Positions 1 through 13,022 of a stretch of DNA of 64,000 nt are shown piece after piece. The notes beneath the pieces were generated by a model. It worked only from the letters and a program-made list of their open reading frames with translations. It searched no databases and had not been told where the DNA came from. Each line of letters begins with the position of its first letter. Within the stretch, counting starts at the first letter, position 1. The stretch covers positions 12,338,001 through 12,402,000 of the forward strand of contig NC_065873.1 in NCBI RefSeq assembly GCF_933775445.1, given 5' to 3'. Source of the stretch: Argentina anserina (lineage: Eukaryota; Streptophyta; Magnoliopsida; Rosales; Rosaceae). Made by a program: the position numbers and the translations under genes.

Positions 1-772
1 AATCAGGGTTGCGTTTTTTTATTAAAGATGTTTGTTTTTTGGTTTGGATTGTGTTGTAATTTTTTGGTTTTGAATTGGGTGATTGGTGGTTTGTGAATTA
101 TATTAAATTTTTGAGTTTTATTTATTTATTGTATTGGTGTAATAAAGTTTGCATTTTTATTGATTTTGAGTGATGATATGTATATTCAATTCATCAGAAT
201 TGATACAAGGAATAGTGTGGATTGTTTGGATAAGCGAAGAGTAGTGTAGAATTTAGTGGAACTAAACAATGTCAGTCTTAATTTTGGCCCTGTTTATTGT
301 TGTTTAGAGTGAATTGCATGTGACTGGGACTCTAACGTATTTGGTTTTCTGTTCTTCTGAGGAAGCCAGTTTAGGCCAGTTTGTATTGAGAAAAGTAGTC
401 ACTTTAGGCCATTTTAAGCTTTTGCTGAACCATTGTGCACTTGTGCCGGACTGGCTCAGGACACATATGGGTTCCTTCCTCTTTGTTTTATAGGCATCTT
501 GATAGTACGTGGGTTATTCATAGTTTTGTGTAGTGTCTACTGGTCAGTGAGTGTCTCAAAAAATGTGTAGAATAAGTTGCTTCCATTATTTCTGAGACGG
601 ATTAGTGGTTTACATATTCCTGATCAAAATTCCATTCACTTGCTGTAGCCTTCTCGTAACCAGCAATTGTAACTACAAAGCTTGCACATAATGCTTTCAA
701 ATTGCACTACATATATACAATTTATTGATGGAATTTTGGCAATGTGAACTCTTATTTTTTATTGTTTTTCAG
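1..772. other. Non-coding, probably intron upstream of the first visible exon
   Basis: AT-rich sequence without a convincing reading frame. It ends in a pyrimidine-rich tract and an AG acceptor at 771-772, so it is most likely an intron of the gene whose exons follow. The first exon or exons would lie outside the window. Confidence 0.5.
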
Positions 773-3109
773 GATAAAATTTATCAGTGGATCTGTAGAC
801 AACAAGAAGGGGGATCTAGAGTTGCAACAGGCGATGTACTCAACTACCTCCAGGTTTGTTGCTATAAACCTGTCTTTAATAATATTTTGTTGTACTGAAC
901 CTGCCTTGTCAGGGACAGTATGCATCTGTGGATCATTGTGGTTCAGGAGTGGGCACCACAATCATGATATAGTTTTTGGGATCCGTCCTTTGCATTGAAC
1001 TTACTAATTATTGCAGCTTATTCCATGATGAAATTGCACAACACAGATATTTCTCTTGATTACAACTTATACTTTTAAATTCATATATAGATTGTACTAG
1101 AGTAATTAAGAGGCTATTGTATACATTACCTTAGGCTTAGGGTACCTTTTATAGAAACAAAATTTGAGTCATTGCTCGGTAATCAGGTCATGTTATTGGA
1201 CTTTAGCAAAATATAGTACGACTGGGTACTATGTTGTACCTTTAAAAAAGAAAAAAAAAAGAAATAGGATTATATTTCAAAAGAATGGAATGAAATTCAT
1301 GGATGGCTTTAAACTTATATATGGGCCGCTAAAACTCTTGGACTTTGAAGTTTGCCGACATCTTGAACAATCACATGATTACCTTTTAATGACTAGCACT
1401 AAAGGACCCTCCTAATGCTGTATCATCTTCAATTATGCAGCAATGTTTTGTTTACTCAGCTTTTCTCGTCTGATAATTATGATATGTTATGGTTGGTGGT
1501 CATCGATTCATGAAATCGTTTGATAGTATGCAATCAGTGAACTAGGGATTGCTTATCAAAATATTTGAATATGTTCCAAGATATTGTCGTGTGCGTTGTG
1601 AAATAATTTCAATGGCGAGAAGCTGCTTGCCATTAATACATGTCTTTATGAAACAAAGTGGTTTGATTGCATTCTGTGACTTGATTTTAGTAACTTGATC
1701 TCTCAATCTAATTTATTTTCCTACCTTGCACGCCATTATAAGTGTGTAATGTTCCTGTATCTGTGTGGACTCTCTCTCTCTCTCTCTCTCTCTCACAAAC
1801 GTACTAGCTTCATTTTTTATTTACTTTAAAAAATATCACGGTTGAGAGGAGTTGCAACTCCCACATTTTGTTTCTCTGTTTTTTTGTTTTTTTTCTTTAT
1901 TTTACATTTACCATCTTTGCCTTTATATAAGATTACTTGATAAGGGAAATTTTTATTAGATAAACATGCACAGGTTCTAGTAGCGGGATTTGACAATGAA
2001 AATATTGAACTGACCATCTGTTACTTCTTTTTAAGATTATCGTCATACTCGTCCCCACTGGAATTGGTGGGGATTACGAATATTAGCTTCTTGCTTTCCA
2101 GTCACAGTTTGTTTGTGATAACTCAACACATTAGTAATGGTCTTGGTCAGTAGGAACTGTCTTTGGTTGCATATATATCCGGAGAATGTTGCTCTAGGGG
2201 AATATATTCCTACTAGAGATGGCAATACACCAGCCAATAATTTAAGCCTTCTTACTCGATAAGTCTGTGGACACTGAAGATATGCAGCAAAACAAAATTT
2301 AGGAGAAGCAACCTTTGCCAATGGAATGGCAAAATAAAAGAAAATCGTCATCTCAGCACCAGTTTTGCTTAGCTTTTAAACATGAAGTTGTTTTAAGATG
2401 GCCAATTCATATTTTAGTTTTATCTAATCATTTATGAGTCTATTTTCAAAATGGCCATACCTTTCTATGGCGGGTTCTTATACTTCCTATATTATATTTT
2501 TTGTTACATTGGAAGGCATCAAACTCCTCATTTGTCAGCTTCCCTCTCCATCACCACTTGGGATAGCCCCCTAGGGCATCGTCAGATACTTTGAAACGAA
2601 ATTTTAGCAAGGACGAAACGAAATTTTAGCAAGGACTCATTTTAGTATAATTCTAAAGTTTATAGAGTCATACATCTGTTGTTTATTCAACTTTTTCTTT
2701 GAAGCTTATAACATACTTTTTTTTCTCCATTCAGAATGAGTTGGATTATTGTGGGGAGGACCCATCATTGTCCCCTAGAGTGGCAGGGCAACATCAGCAT
2801 ACACCATCGTCTCTGCATTTTACAAACTCGGGTTTTCCAATATCTTCTGGCTCATCTGCTCCTAATAATGGGCATGGAATTCGTACTGAGCAGTGTGATC
2901 ATCAGTCCAAGAATTCAGTCTTTTCAAATGCTCTGTCGAGCCCTGTTCGTCAGAGTCTTCAGCACTATCACATTTCTTGCCCAGGCACAGGTCTGCCATC
3001 TGCCCGGAACAATGAACCTAACTTTCTTCAACCAAATAGGGATGTCAATCCTCCGAGTTTCAACGACTCTTCGATGGACATGCACGCAGATAGTCCTGGT
3101 CACTACTGA
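773..3109 (+). CDS. 3' exons of a conserved plant protein of unknown function
   Basis: Two coding exons are supported: 773-853 (27 codons, phase 0) and 2735-3109 (124 codons plus stop), joined by a 1.88-kb GT-AG intron. The first encodes a charged, helix-like motif (KIYQWICRQQEGGSRV). The second starts NELDYCGEDPSLSPRV and then becomes Ser/Asn/His-rich and probably disordered, ending near SMDMHADSPGHY. I recognise this as a plant-conserved family but cannot name a function with confidence. The N-terminus is missing, so at least one exon lies before the window. After the stop, the same frame shows one more stop and then a charged open stretch (see findings). Exon boundaries look clean; function unknown. 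Confidence 0.6.
1770..1794. repeat. (CT)n microsatellite
   Basis: About 12 uninterrupted CT units inside the 1.88-kb intron of the first gene. Confidence 0.9.
2593..2636. repeat. Exact 22-bp tandem duplication
   Basis: The 22-bp unit beginning GAAACGAAATTTTAG is present twice head to tail, near the 3' end of the same intron. Confidence 0.85.
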
Positions 3110-5067
3110 GTATGGTTTGATGGTCCGTCCAAGTAGCCTTTGCTGTGGCGTGGTCAAAAGTTATGGAAGACATTAGAACGTGAAAAAAACTCCTCTTTGG
3201 TTCAAGTCCAGCAACGGAAGAAGCACCGCGTGGAAGTGGTAATCCAAAATTTTATTTTACCTTTACTGGTTGGAGATTAAATTGGTCTTTTCCATCTTCT
3301 GTAAAGTATCCTTTTGGTCATTATTGTCTTGTTTCAGTCTGTTTTACTAAATATTATGCTTGTATTAGGAACTGCCTCTAATGTTGAAAGATTGTGTCCG
3401 GTGAAGGTGCTGATTCTGCTTGATTTACGATTGAATATTCTGGCTAATGAATTGTAGTTGATTATTATTCATAGTTTAAATACAGTTATGCTCTATAAGT
3501 GAAAACTCTAAATTGTACGATTGATGTTTAGTATGAAAAGAGTTGCTTTCCTCAGCACTTGAATTGAAGTTCTCATATTAGCACTTGGCAGTCCGGTTGC
3601 TATGAAAATAGAGGGATCCAAACACCATATGCCAATTCATTTTCATCAGAGTAGATGAAGGTACTTAATAAGTTAGAATAGCTGTTTACATTCCTCGCCA
3701 TCTTGTGTAATGGGGGTTGCTGGGTTCTATACTTCTATTACGACATTCGACTTGACAAGTCTTAGAAAATTGATATGCATATACAGTAGCCACCCTAAAA
3801 CTTGAGCAATTTGAATTACTACTACTTCGACGTTTGCATTTAATTGGCCGGTGCAGTCCATGTTAATGCTTTTATTATGATATTTGGATATAGGCCGGGG
3901 CGGCATGGTTCTGATACAATAATGCATGTGGCTGGCTGGTTTTATCTGCAGGAGGGAGCCTTGTGGTTAGATAAGCAGAGCCATAATTTGAGAATTGAGC
4001 TTTATGTCGTGCGCGCTTCCTATATCATTGAGAAGAAAAGGGAGTTCTGTGAGCAATAGGTTCACAAGTATCCTATTGATCGATCCCCCGGCCAGGATAT
4101 TAATAAAGTTTGAGATGAATCAAATAGTTTCATATTATTGATTCCCCATATTTCCATATAAACTTGGATCTCCTCTTGCATGAGATTTTGCTATAGCCTA
4201 TATGCATCAACTTGTTTTTCTTCTTTTTTTTTTTCCTTTCTGAAGTGATGAAGCAATCGATTGCATCATATCCATGCACGTTTTCTTTTATCGTAAATAC
4301 TCTGTGACAGCCGTAGATGCCTCGAACTGATCGTATGCGGTGATGAACCAAGTCGCGAACTGATCGATACAAAACTCTCTTCTTTCTGTAGCTACCAGTG
4401 GACGGTGTTGCCACTTCCCAGAGGTCACCGCCCCTTACAGGAGGTCTCAGTGAAGGGCAGTGACTGTACGTGATGGGATCCGGAGGTGCTTTTAGTACTC
4501 GTCTGGCTACTGGATGCATGTGTGTGTTATGGGGCTGTAGTGGCCAGAGTTCTGAGAAAAATGGGGCGGTTAAGGTAAATGGTATTGAGAAAGGAAACAT
4601 ATAAAATGGTACGGTGGACGTATAATGAGAGCTGCTACAAAAGAAACTGAAACCCTAGTAAACCACATTGAGATATATCTTCTTCCATTGATACGTATGC
4701 GACTTTGGCCCATTTGTATTTGTTTAAATGGAATGTGAGAAAATGAAAAATGTTTTAAGTACAAGAAAGATTCCATTTCGAAAAGGAATTGCAGCACCTT
4801 AAATATATTTGTCTGATTAGATTCATTAAGCTGTGAATCTTTTCTTCTAGCGATCTGTTGACTGTTAAGTTGGTCTACCAAATTTATTCACTTAAACACG
4901 CGTTCGATGGTGAAATTTTTGGTAGCCGTAACGGATGCTTGAAGGCCCTGCTGACCCGAAGTGATTTAGAAAGATTCTTCTTTATCGATGGTGATTGGTC
5001 ATGGTATCCATAGCGTTGCTTATTTTTCGGGCTCAAAAAGTCCCATGTCTTTCTTGGTTGGACCAAC
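3110..5067. other. Intergenic, 3' UTR of first gene then no recognisable gene
   Basis: The start probably holds the 3' UTR of the upstream gene. The rest contains only short or low-complexity open frames, including a 156-codon minus-strand frame at 4130-4600 with a Lys run and no recognisable domain. I see no supported gene here. Confidence 0.5.
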
Positions 5068-5509
5068 GGTGCTGAACAGTGGCAGAGCCAGTATTTAAGT
5101 CTACTGGTGCACAAAATATTGTAGTACTACAGAACTAACATTAATTTTATAGTGTTTTTAAAAATGATTTAAACAGTAACCATGTGCGCAAGTTACAACT
5201 ATACATGTTTAGTAAATATTAGTAAAAATATATAACGTTTATCTTTATCAGTAAAAAAATGATGTTTATCTTGATTTTTAAATAAATTATCAATAGGTAT
5301 ACTTACAAATTACATGAAGAATAAGTTTATATAAAAACCTCAAGAAATTAAAAAAAAAATGCTAGTGCTGCTGGCAAGATTCGAACAAGAAACCAAGGTT
5401 TTGCAACCAAACTGTCTAGTCCACTAAGGTAAATAGGTAGCATTGATCATTTCAGACTCTAGCTAAGTGGTGCACGGGGCTCCTAAATGGCTCCGCCCTC
5501 GGTGCTAAA
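5068..5509. mobile_element. hAT-like MITE with 9-bp target duplication
   Basis: The element body runs 5077-5500. It starts CAGTGGCAGAGCCA and ends TGGCTCCGCCCTC, imperfect terminal inverted repeats of the CAGTGGCGGAGCCA type. It is flanked by GGTGCTGAA (5068-5076) and GGTGCTAAA (5501-5509), a 9-bp direct repeat with one mismatch; hAT elements make 8-bp duplications, so one base may be chance. There is no transposase inside, so it is non-autonomous. The superfamily call is inferred from TIR and TSD. Confidence 0.65.
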
Positions 5510-5599
5510 CATGGTTTATGTGGCCAGTAACAGACTGGACCAACACCAGTTAGTAAAGTCAATTGCATTGTTTCGACTTAAGTTGAGTAATATCGTTTA

Positions 5600-6160
5600 T
5601 GATGGTGTATGTAATGTTCTAAATATCTCGATATATTCTCGATATATCACTTATATATCCCCGATATTAAGAAAACGATACGATAAGTTGCTTATCGGTC
5701 TATTATATCAGTCAATCTGAAAAATCAAGTCAAATGGGTTTGACCTGACATATTGATGTTTTTTTTAAATTTTGTTTTAAAATCACGTCGTTTTCAAAAA
5801 ATAATTTAAAGAAAATAAAATTTTCGTCGATAACATTCGATGACGAGAGAGTTTATGATGAATGATCACCTTTATTTTTATTAATTAATATTATTTATGT
5901 ATTTTAATTGTCAAAACAATTAGATATTTTTTTATGAAGTTTATTTAGTACATTTATTTTCTATAAGTTTTAATTTCTCAATATATTTTGGTATATTTTG
6001 ATGTATATGTTTATAAATATATTAAATTTAATTAAAAATTAGTAAAAACGATAAATCCGATATATCTCGATAAATCCGATATATCTCGATATATCCCAGT
6101 TATATCTTTATTTTACAAAACCGATACGATGTTCATAACCGCTATTTAGATCATTGATTA
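5600..6160. mobile_element. CGATATATC-repeat MITE-like element, copy A
   Basis: Both ends carry inverted arrays of CGATATATC/CCGATA motifs around an AT-rich core, bounded by CTAAATATC on the left and roughly its complement (GCTATTTAGATC) on the right. A second copy with the same organisation, including the internal TTTATTTAGTACATTT segment, lies at 16798-17335. It is non-coding. Edges are approximate. Confidence 0.6.
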
Positions 6161-7332
6161 TATGCATTAAATGAGATTTATAATAATATATATTATATTC
6201 TCCATTTTCAGGAATTAGTATCATTCCCTCCCCCAAATCACCATCCTTTCCATACACATTCCCATCCAAAAAAATTATTCATGAAGAAATGAAGATCTGT
6301 TTGATTCATAGGAAAAAAAACAGAAGAAAAATGAAACAAGTGTCAATTTTAATCTCAAAAGACAAGAAAATGGAAGTGGAAATGAATATATAGAGAAAGA
6401 AGTGCGACGACCCATCGCTATCATGTCACTCTCCTATTTAACCTTTAAATAATAGCAACCATAAAAGTAAGCTCCCCCCACCTCTTTTTCTCTTTGGTTC
6501 CTTTTTCCATTCTCTCTCTCTCTCCTGTCCGATTCTTTTAGTCCGCGCCACCATCCACCGAGCCACAGCCGCCGATTCCCACCACCGCGAAACTCCTCCC
6601 TCCTCTTCTTCTTCCCGGAGATCTCTACTTCTTACTTCTCCAGCTCCTCTCAGGTATTTGATCTGATTCTCTGCTAAAGCCGAAGAATTTATTGCTTCTT
6701 TTTTTGTTTTTGTAAAAAAAGAAAAAGAAATATAGAAATTTCAAAATCCAGGTTCATATTCCAAACTCTGTTTTGATCTTTGAATTCAGTGTTTTAGCTA
6801 GTTCTGGTGTTAGCGGAAGTTGATTTAGGTCTACGCTGGGTTTGTTTTCTTTTACGTTTTGAGAATTGCATAGAATTTGAAAGAGGTAAAAATTTGGTTA
6901 AGTTCTGCTGTGATTTATTTACTGTTTGGTTTATTTACCGATTGAAAGTTACTTACTTGAAGTTAATGTGCAGTAATGCTAAGGGCTGTGTCTACTGAGC
7001 TATGTGATTGTTGATGTTCTTATTTATATGCATTTGGTTTTATGTATCTGGATTTGAGCTTCCCGTGTAAATTGACTATCTTGGTTGAACATGTTCTGTC
7101 CAGTTTGAATTGATATTGGAATTTGCTATGTTATGTGAATTTGATTAGTGGTATGGCATTGAATGGTGTTTGAATTAGTGCACTAGCACTGTGATTTGCG
7201 AATGGTAATATTTTTATCACGAGTCTGACGGTGAGTTATTTGTGAATTATATAGTCGGGTGGCGCTGGTTCGTCTTAGGAGAGTGGTGAACTGAATAGAA
7301 GGCTCATCTTGGTGCACAGATGAGCAGAACTG
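6161..7332 (+). other. Promoter and 5' UTR (with probable intron) of the CaaX-protein gene
   Basis: A pyrimidine-rich CT stretch at about 6510-6525 followed by GC-richer sequence to about 6653 looks like a 5' leader. CTCTCAG|GTATTTG at about 6654 is a good donor and GGTGCACAG ending at 7319 a plausible acceptor, giving a 5' UTR intron of about 0.67 kb. Splicing here is inferred. Confidence 0.4.
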
Positions 7333-10300
7333 ATGTTATTTGCAGTAGAAGGAGGAGGGTTCTTCTCGTCTTCGGCTACTGGGTATAGCAAGGGCTTGGC
7401 CCTTCTTCTCTTGGGTCACAGGGACGACGATAAACCCATGAGAGTTTCGCCGTGGAATCAGTACCAGTTGGTGGACCAAGAATCTGACACTCACCTCCAG
7501 CTGGCTTCCACGAAGAACCAACTTTCCCACGGTTGCGCCTCCTTTGTCTGCTTTGGTCGCGCTTCCGCAGGGCTTGACACTCCATCTCCCCTTAAAGTGG
7601 GCCCTACTCAACAGCAGGATGTCTTGCACGAGTCTGTTGCCTCTGACAAAGGCAAGGATCATACTGCTTCTCCTGAGGAGTTTCATACTGCCAAAAAAGT
7701 TGTTCTCAAAAGTAGCTTGAAGAAGCCATCAAAAAGGTTATCAGTTTCTGTCGAGAGTTCTAATGAACGTGAAAAATCTAGTGAAACAAATAGTCACATT
7801 CTAGGCGATGTAGAAAAAAGAAAGGTGCAGTGGACTGATACTTGTGGGAGTGAGCTCGTTGATATCAGAGAATTTGAACCCAGGTATTTGATGTTCTTCC
7901 ATTAGTATGAGCGCAGTGATCTTTATAAATTTCCTTATTTAGTCATTTTTCGTGCAATAAGCACAACCATGAACTGGTTGTGTCACGCTGACGAGATATA
8001 CATTTGCTATTTTTGAATATACAAATGCTGAGGAGAAAAGTACTTAGTTCAGAGATGCATTTAAGGAGCATGAAACCAGAAGGCCTGTGATTTAGAGTGG
8101 TAGGGAACTAGGGATAAATCATCAGGGAATGGTAGGAAATTAATTAAGAACCATTTGATAAACATCTAATTTAACAATCGGTTGTTGATGCTCGTACTAC
8201 ATTGCTGATGCTGTGTGTATCAATATTATGTGTGAAATGATTAAGAAAGCATAAAATGTATCCTTTACACTCGAGGCTTTTACAACTTAATAGCTTTACT
8301 GTGAGCAGGACAATTTTTCATATTAAAACAGTTAGCTGCTTATTTCTAATATCGTTTTATAGTAATTAGGTATGAAAAAAACTAAAACATATATCCTCCA
8401 AGGGAATTTTAGTTATCATAATGATTTTGATTCTATTCTAATTTTAGAGAATTAGTAAGAACAAAACAATCCCCTACTCCTCTTCCTTCCAATTCCAATT
8501 AGTCATTACTTTTAATATAAAATTAGTGGAACCAGCTTGCCCATACTACCCGCCCCCGTCCCTGTGCTATCGCCTTGGTAGGAATAATTTTTTTTTTTGA
8601 AAAAATGGTGCAAAAAGGACCAATATATTTGAATTCTAGAAGTAATGTGCTTATTGGATTAAACTTGGCTTATTGGTTCTGATTAGTGTTACTACCTATC
8701 TCATCTCATTGAAGTTTTGGCAAGCTGAATAGCTGATTTGGGTGACTAAAAGAATTAGAGAACTATGTCAGAGGTTTTTAGATGAGGGACTAATAAGCGA
8801 AAGACGTTGTCTACTTATTTATGACGTAGACGGGGATAAATTTATCCACTGGAGATATGTATAGAAAGAATATAGCTTTCTTAGGAAATTATTGTGGACA
8901 ATCTCTATTCAGAACTAGTCTGTATTTACTATTTAGCAACCCAATTGGTGGACAACCCAAGTAATAGTGAGATTAATCTCTTTGGGATATATATTTCAAG
9001 GTTTTTCTCTTTGTTGTCTAAATTCTTTTTAGTGAGTGGTGATAAATTTGGTCGTGTAGGAAAAGAATCTAAGATATGATATGGTGAATCATCTTTTCAA
9101 TTTTTCTACTTCTGTTTATCACCTTACTTTCTCTTTCTTCCATTTCACCTGCGCACTCTGTTCTTAAACAACTATTCAGTAATACAGATGCTTCATAATT
9201 TTCAGATTTCTTTGTATTTGTTAACATTTGTCCCCAATTTGTATGTCATGCTTTTTGAACTTTGTTGCATTTTACTTTTCTGAAATTCTGCTACCTGTTT
9301 AAAGTATGGATTATAAGATCTTACAGAAAATTAAGTGGACGTTATGGTTGTGGAGTTTTAAGTTAATTCTAGTGTAGATAATATTTAATCTTCCCATTTT
9401 GAACTTTGGAATGGTTGCTTCACAAGTGTATAGAGGAGCAAGTTTTGCCAAGATATTACACTCTTGATTTTTGTGGTAAATGTTAATCTTTTATTCTTCT
9501 GAGTTATGCATTGTAGCCCATTTGGTTGATTGGTTTGCTTGCATGGAACTTGTAAGTTTGATGCCATCTTTTCCAGCAAGTTGACCTTCTGACTAGTAAC
9601 GATTGTCTGTCATGTTATATGGATCTAGTGTGCCTAAACTTTTTTTGGACGATAACCTCCATCGCCCATTCCCCACCTGCTTCTGAAGTAATTCGATTGT
9701 CTGCTTATTAGTGTGCAAAATGGGGTTGCACAGTGTCAGTTTATATACAAGGTTGCATAACAGCTTATGCTTTTGGGGTTATCTGGTAAAAGAAGGGATA
9801 GTTATCGTAATTGTCCTGGGGTTTAAAATTTACCACTTTAGCTGGTTGGTTCTGTGTTCAGTAATGTTTAGGCGCAATTAGTTTGCAAGTGTGGTATTCT
9901 CCTTTTCTTGCCAATTTTATTCTTGTCCTTTTCCTCTCCTATCATTTTTCTTGCGTGTTAAGGCTTACTCACGTGCATAAGTAAACTTGACAGCAAGGAC
10001 TACTTGGGTTAAGAGAGATAACGCAGGGGCCAGTTGTGCTAAGTTGAAAACAAATACTAAAAGAACAACAGATTTGAAGTGGCGTAAGTGGCATTTGTAT
10101 GAGAAATAATAAATTATATATATAAATATTTTTTGTTAAACCCTTTGATCAACTCCATAGCCTGCAATGTTTATAAGGATATTTCTTTTTGATTAATGCA
10201 TATTTAGTTGGTTGAGAGTCATAAGTCCAACGATTGATTGCAAAGATGTCTTACTTTTTTCGTTTTCTGCTCACCTTTAATGGGCCTCCTGTCAATTGAT

Positions 10301-10556
10301 TTCTTGTAATCCATGTTTTTAATTTGATAAAATTTTGATCAATCTGCTATGCCATATACTTGTTGAACAATCTATTTAGTGTACGTGTGTGCTTTGAGTA
10401 GGTTTTTGCTTTTTCGCTATTTTATTTTGTATCTGTTTGTCAATTTATTTATATTTATTCTGACTGAAATATCATCCAATTGGCAGTGAAGCAGATGGAT
10501 CAGATGATGAATTCAACAATGGGAATGAAAGAAGTTGTTCATGTGTGGTTATGTAG
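7333..10556 (+). CDS. Conserved plant protein with C-terminal CaaX box
   Basis: Exon 1 is 7333-7883 and exon 2 is 10487-10556, separated by a 2.6-kb intron with a codon split AG|T. The product is 206 residues. It starts MLFAVEGGGFFSSS, followed by a strongly conserved-looking segment (KPMRVSPWNQYQLVDQES, then GCASFVCFGRASAGLD). A Lys/Ser-rich middle follows, then VQWTDTCGSELVDIREFEP and an acidic DGSDDEF tail. The last four residues, CVVM, match a CaaX prenylation motif with Met at X, which favours farnesylation; another Cys lies two residues upstream. I recognise the family as plant-specific but do not know its function. Membrane association by prenylation is an inference. The start is the only in-frame ATG that keeps the conserved N-terminus. 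Confidence 0.8.
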
Positions 10557-13022
10557 ATTGGCTTGTACCTGATGATGATTTGGGCGACTACTTTTTTGAT
10601 GCAACAATGCATCAGGTAACATACCGCTACCAGCCTCTTTGGTTCATTACTTATTTCTGGAAGAAGAAAAGCGGTTTTTGAGTTGATGCGGGAACATCAC
10701 AATAGCAAGGAGTTTTTATGGTTATGCTCATCACATTGAATAGTTCTGTCTATATCGGGTTTTTCTGTGGGTTTCAATTTTGTCAGTCCAGGTTTGGGAC
10801 AGCTTTTTGTTTATTATTTTCCATGTGTGACTCCATTGTTCATTATTTATCGTAATTAGTGTGCTTCTTTCCTTTTCACAATTTGGTTAATGATTTTTTA
10901 TTCATTTCTCTTTTAGTCTTAAAAACTTGGATTCAATCTGAGATTTTGGTGGGTTCCTGCGATTATTAACGTAAAATCTCAATTGCCCAAAGTCCCTGAT
11001 TGATGTTATGCCCCATAATTTAAAGCATGATATTAGCTTAGAATTAGATGCTAAATGTCTCTACTTTGTGCAAATATCATATGGTTGTTTAGACTGGAGC
11101 TCTTTGCCGTTCACCTTCTAAATGTGAGCTCTTGTTCTCATTCCACTCGTTGTACAAAATCTGTGTTGTTAAAAATTAAAAAACCTGTTTGTTTGTTTTG
11201 GTTTTGTATTTTCTTTTCTTGTAAAAGAAAGCTATATCCAAAAGATGATGCTCATGTACAATGTGCTGGGAAGAAAAAGGAAAACAATCTGGGATTCATA
11301 TAGAGGACTTTTTTCTGTGGTGGCTTGACTTGTTAAAGTGAATTGAACATAACTAGAACATATAAACTTGAAGTCTCTTGGTCGCATAATGGTGTGTTTG
11401 TTTTTAATAAACATAATGGTGTTTTTCATTGTTTTAGAGCCTCAAAAGTTCACCAATGTGTTATAAAATGGGTGGAGCACCTGCTGATTTATTAAGTTGG
11501 TCAGTTGTTAATTACGTTTGCTTTAATCCCTTTCTAATTTAGTGAAATTTACTCTCTTTGCCTGCGGTTGATCTGTGCCTGGTTTTCTTGATGTTACTCG
11601 CATTCTCGGAAGCTGAGAGAAAATTAGGGTGTTCAAGTATGGTGCGGTCAAAGGCATTTGCATTCCCTTATTGGTTTTTGATTCAGATATTGGTCAACAT
11701 TTTTCTGCAACACAGATTGATACATCCTTTGACGAGGGGAAATGTCTCCTATTCGTCTGTTTACTCTTTTATTTTTCAATTACAACCAAAAGCTTGAAGT
11801 TGGGATGATCAAAGACGTAGAATTCACCAATATCAGAATTTAGATGGTAGAAAATCATTCCAAATGAGATCTTTTCATTAAAGTTTTGTTTCTTAGCGAT
11901 TGACAAGAGGACCATGCACAATTGTTTGTTCTTACAATTTTGTTGATTTAAGTGATTACTCATTTAGGCCAGGTGTTTCCTTTTGGGAATTACTCTAGAG
12001 TGCTAAGATTCTTTGTAGATTGGCTGCAATCCTACATCTGGTGAATGAAATCCATATTTCGAATTTCTCTAGATGTAATATATACATAGGTGCTAGAAAA
12101 GGAAACAAAGACCCTCAGATTGTAAAATTTGTGAATTCACTGGTTGGAAATGGTCTTGTTTGGATGCAAAATCTGCTAACAGGTAGGATGAACTTCTAAA
12201 TTATCCACTTTTTCGGCTGAAAACGTGAAGCACAAGTTTAAAAGCTTAATAGCTTATACAAGAGTTCAATGAAAAGCAACAGATAATTTTTGAAATAGGG
12301 TGGTCTAGGTTAGCAAAGTTATCAACTACCATATTAGCTTCTTCGTGACAAGTTATAATCATATACACAGTGATTATTTGAATGTTCAGAGTTCAGACTG
12401 GTTAATCAAAATGGCATTAGAGGTATTGTATCGGTCCTGAGATCATTGAAATACAATTGGGATGAGTCGGCTCATCTCCAATTTAATTGTGATAGCGATG
12501 CATGTGCTTAAAACTGTTGTCTATGTTATCAAACTAGTTAGTGCATTTCTACAACTTTGAACATAGTGAGATTTTTTTTTGAATGATATATAGTGAGATA
12601 TCAGAGGTATAAATACGCTGGAAAATGCATGACCCATGAACAAGACAAATTTTTTTATAACAAACTTCAATCAATCAGATCGTGTCATTTCTATGATTTA
12701 AGTTCAAGTTTAAGTTCAAGAATGCCACTTGGTGGATTGATAGTTTTTTAGGGAGTCATTTAGCAAACATCATGTATGAACTTTCAGTAATTTCAGTTTA
12801 ATATCAATCTAACCAATGATTTTAACATAAAATATTATAATCATAGGTTTGAAACTTTATTATTTGAAAAGCTACTAATCAAAGTTATCCCTTAGATTTT
12901 TTTTCCGTTGACAGTAGTCTCGGTATTTAATGTGCCGAAAATTATAATCGTAAAACTTTGAATCAACAGTACAAATATATGCCCTCAATTTCCCACTCTC
13001 ATCAGAAATTATGGGCCATGCG
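10557..13022. other. 3' UTR then intergenic, no gene recognised
   Basis: CATCAG|GTAAC at about 10617 could be the donor of a 3' UTR intron. The remaining 2.4 kb is AT-rich with only short frames and one tiny poly(T) insertion at 12563-12599. I see nothing else supported. Confidence 0.45.
12563..12599. repeat. 17-bp poly(T)-headed insertion with 10-bp direct repeats
   Basis: ATAGTGAGAT occurs at 12563-12572 and 12590-12599, flanking a 17-bp insert that begins with nine T. This looks like a drastically 5'-truncated retroposition event with its tail on the minus strand. It is short, so chance cannot be excluded. Confidence 0.4.

Noticed and set aside
4130..4600. 156-codon minus-strand open frame
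   Set aside because: Contains low-complexity Lys runs, no domain, no splice or promoter support; composition suggests chance.
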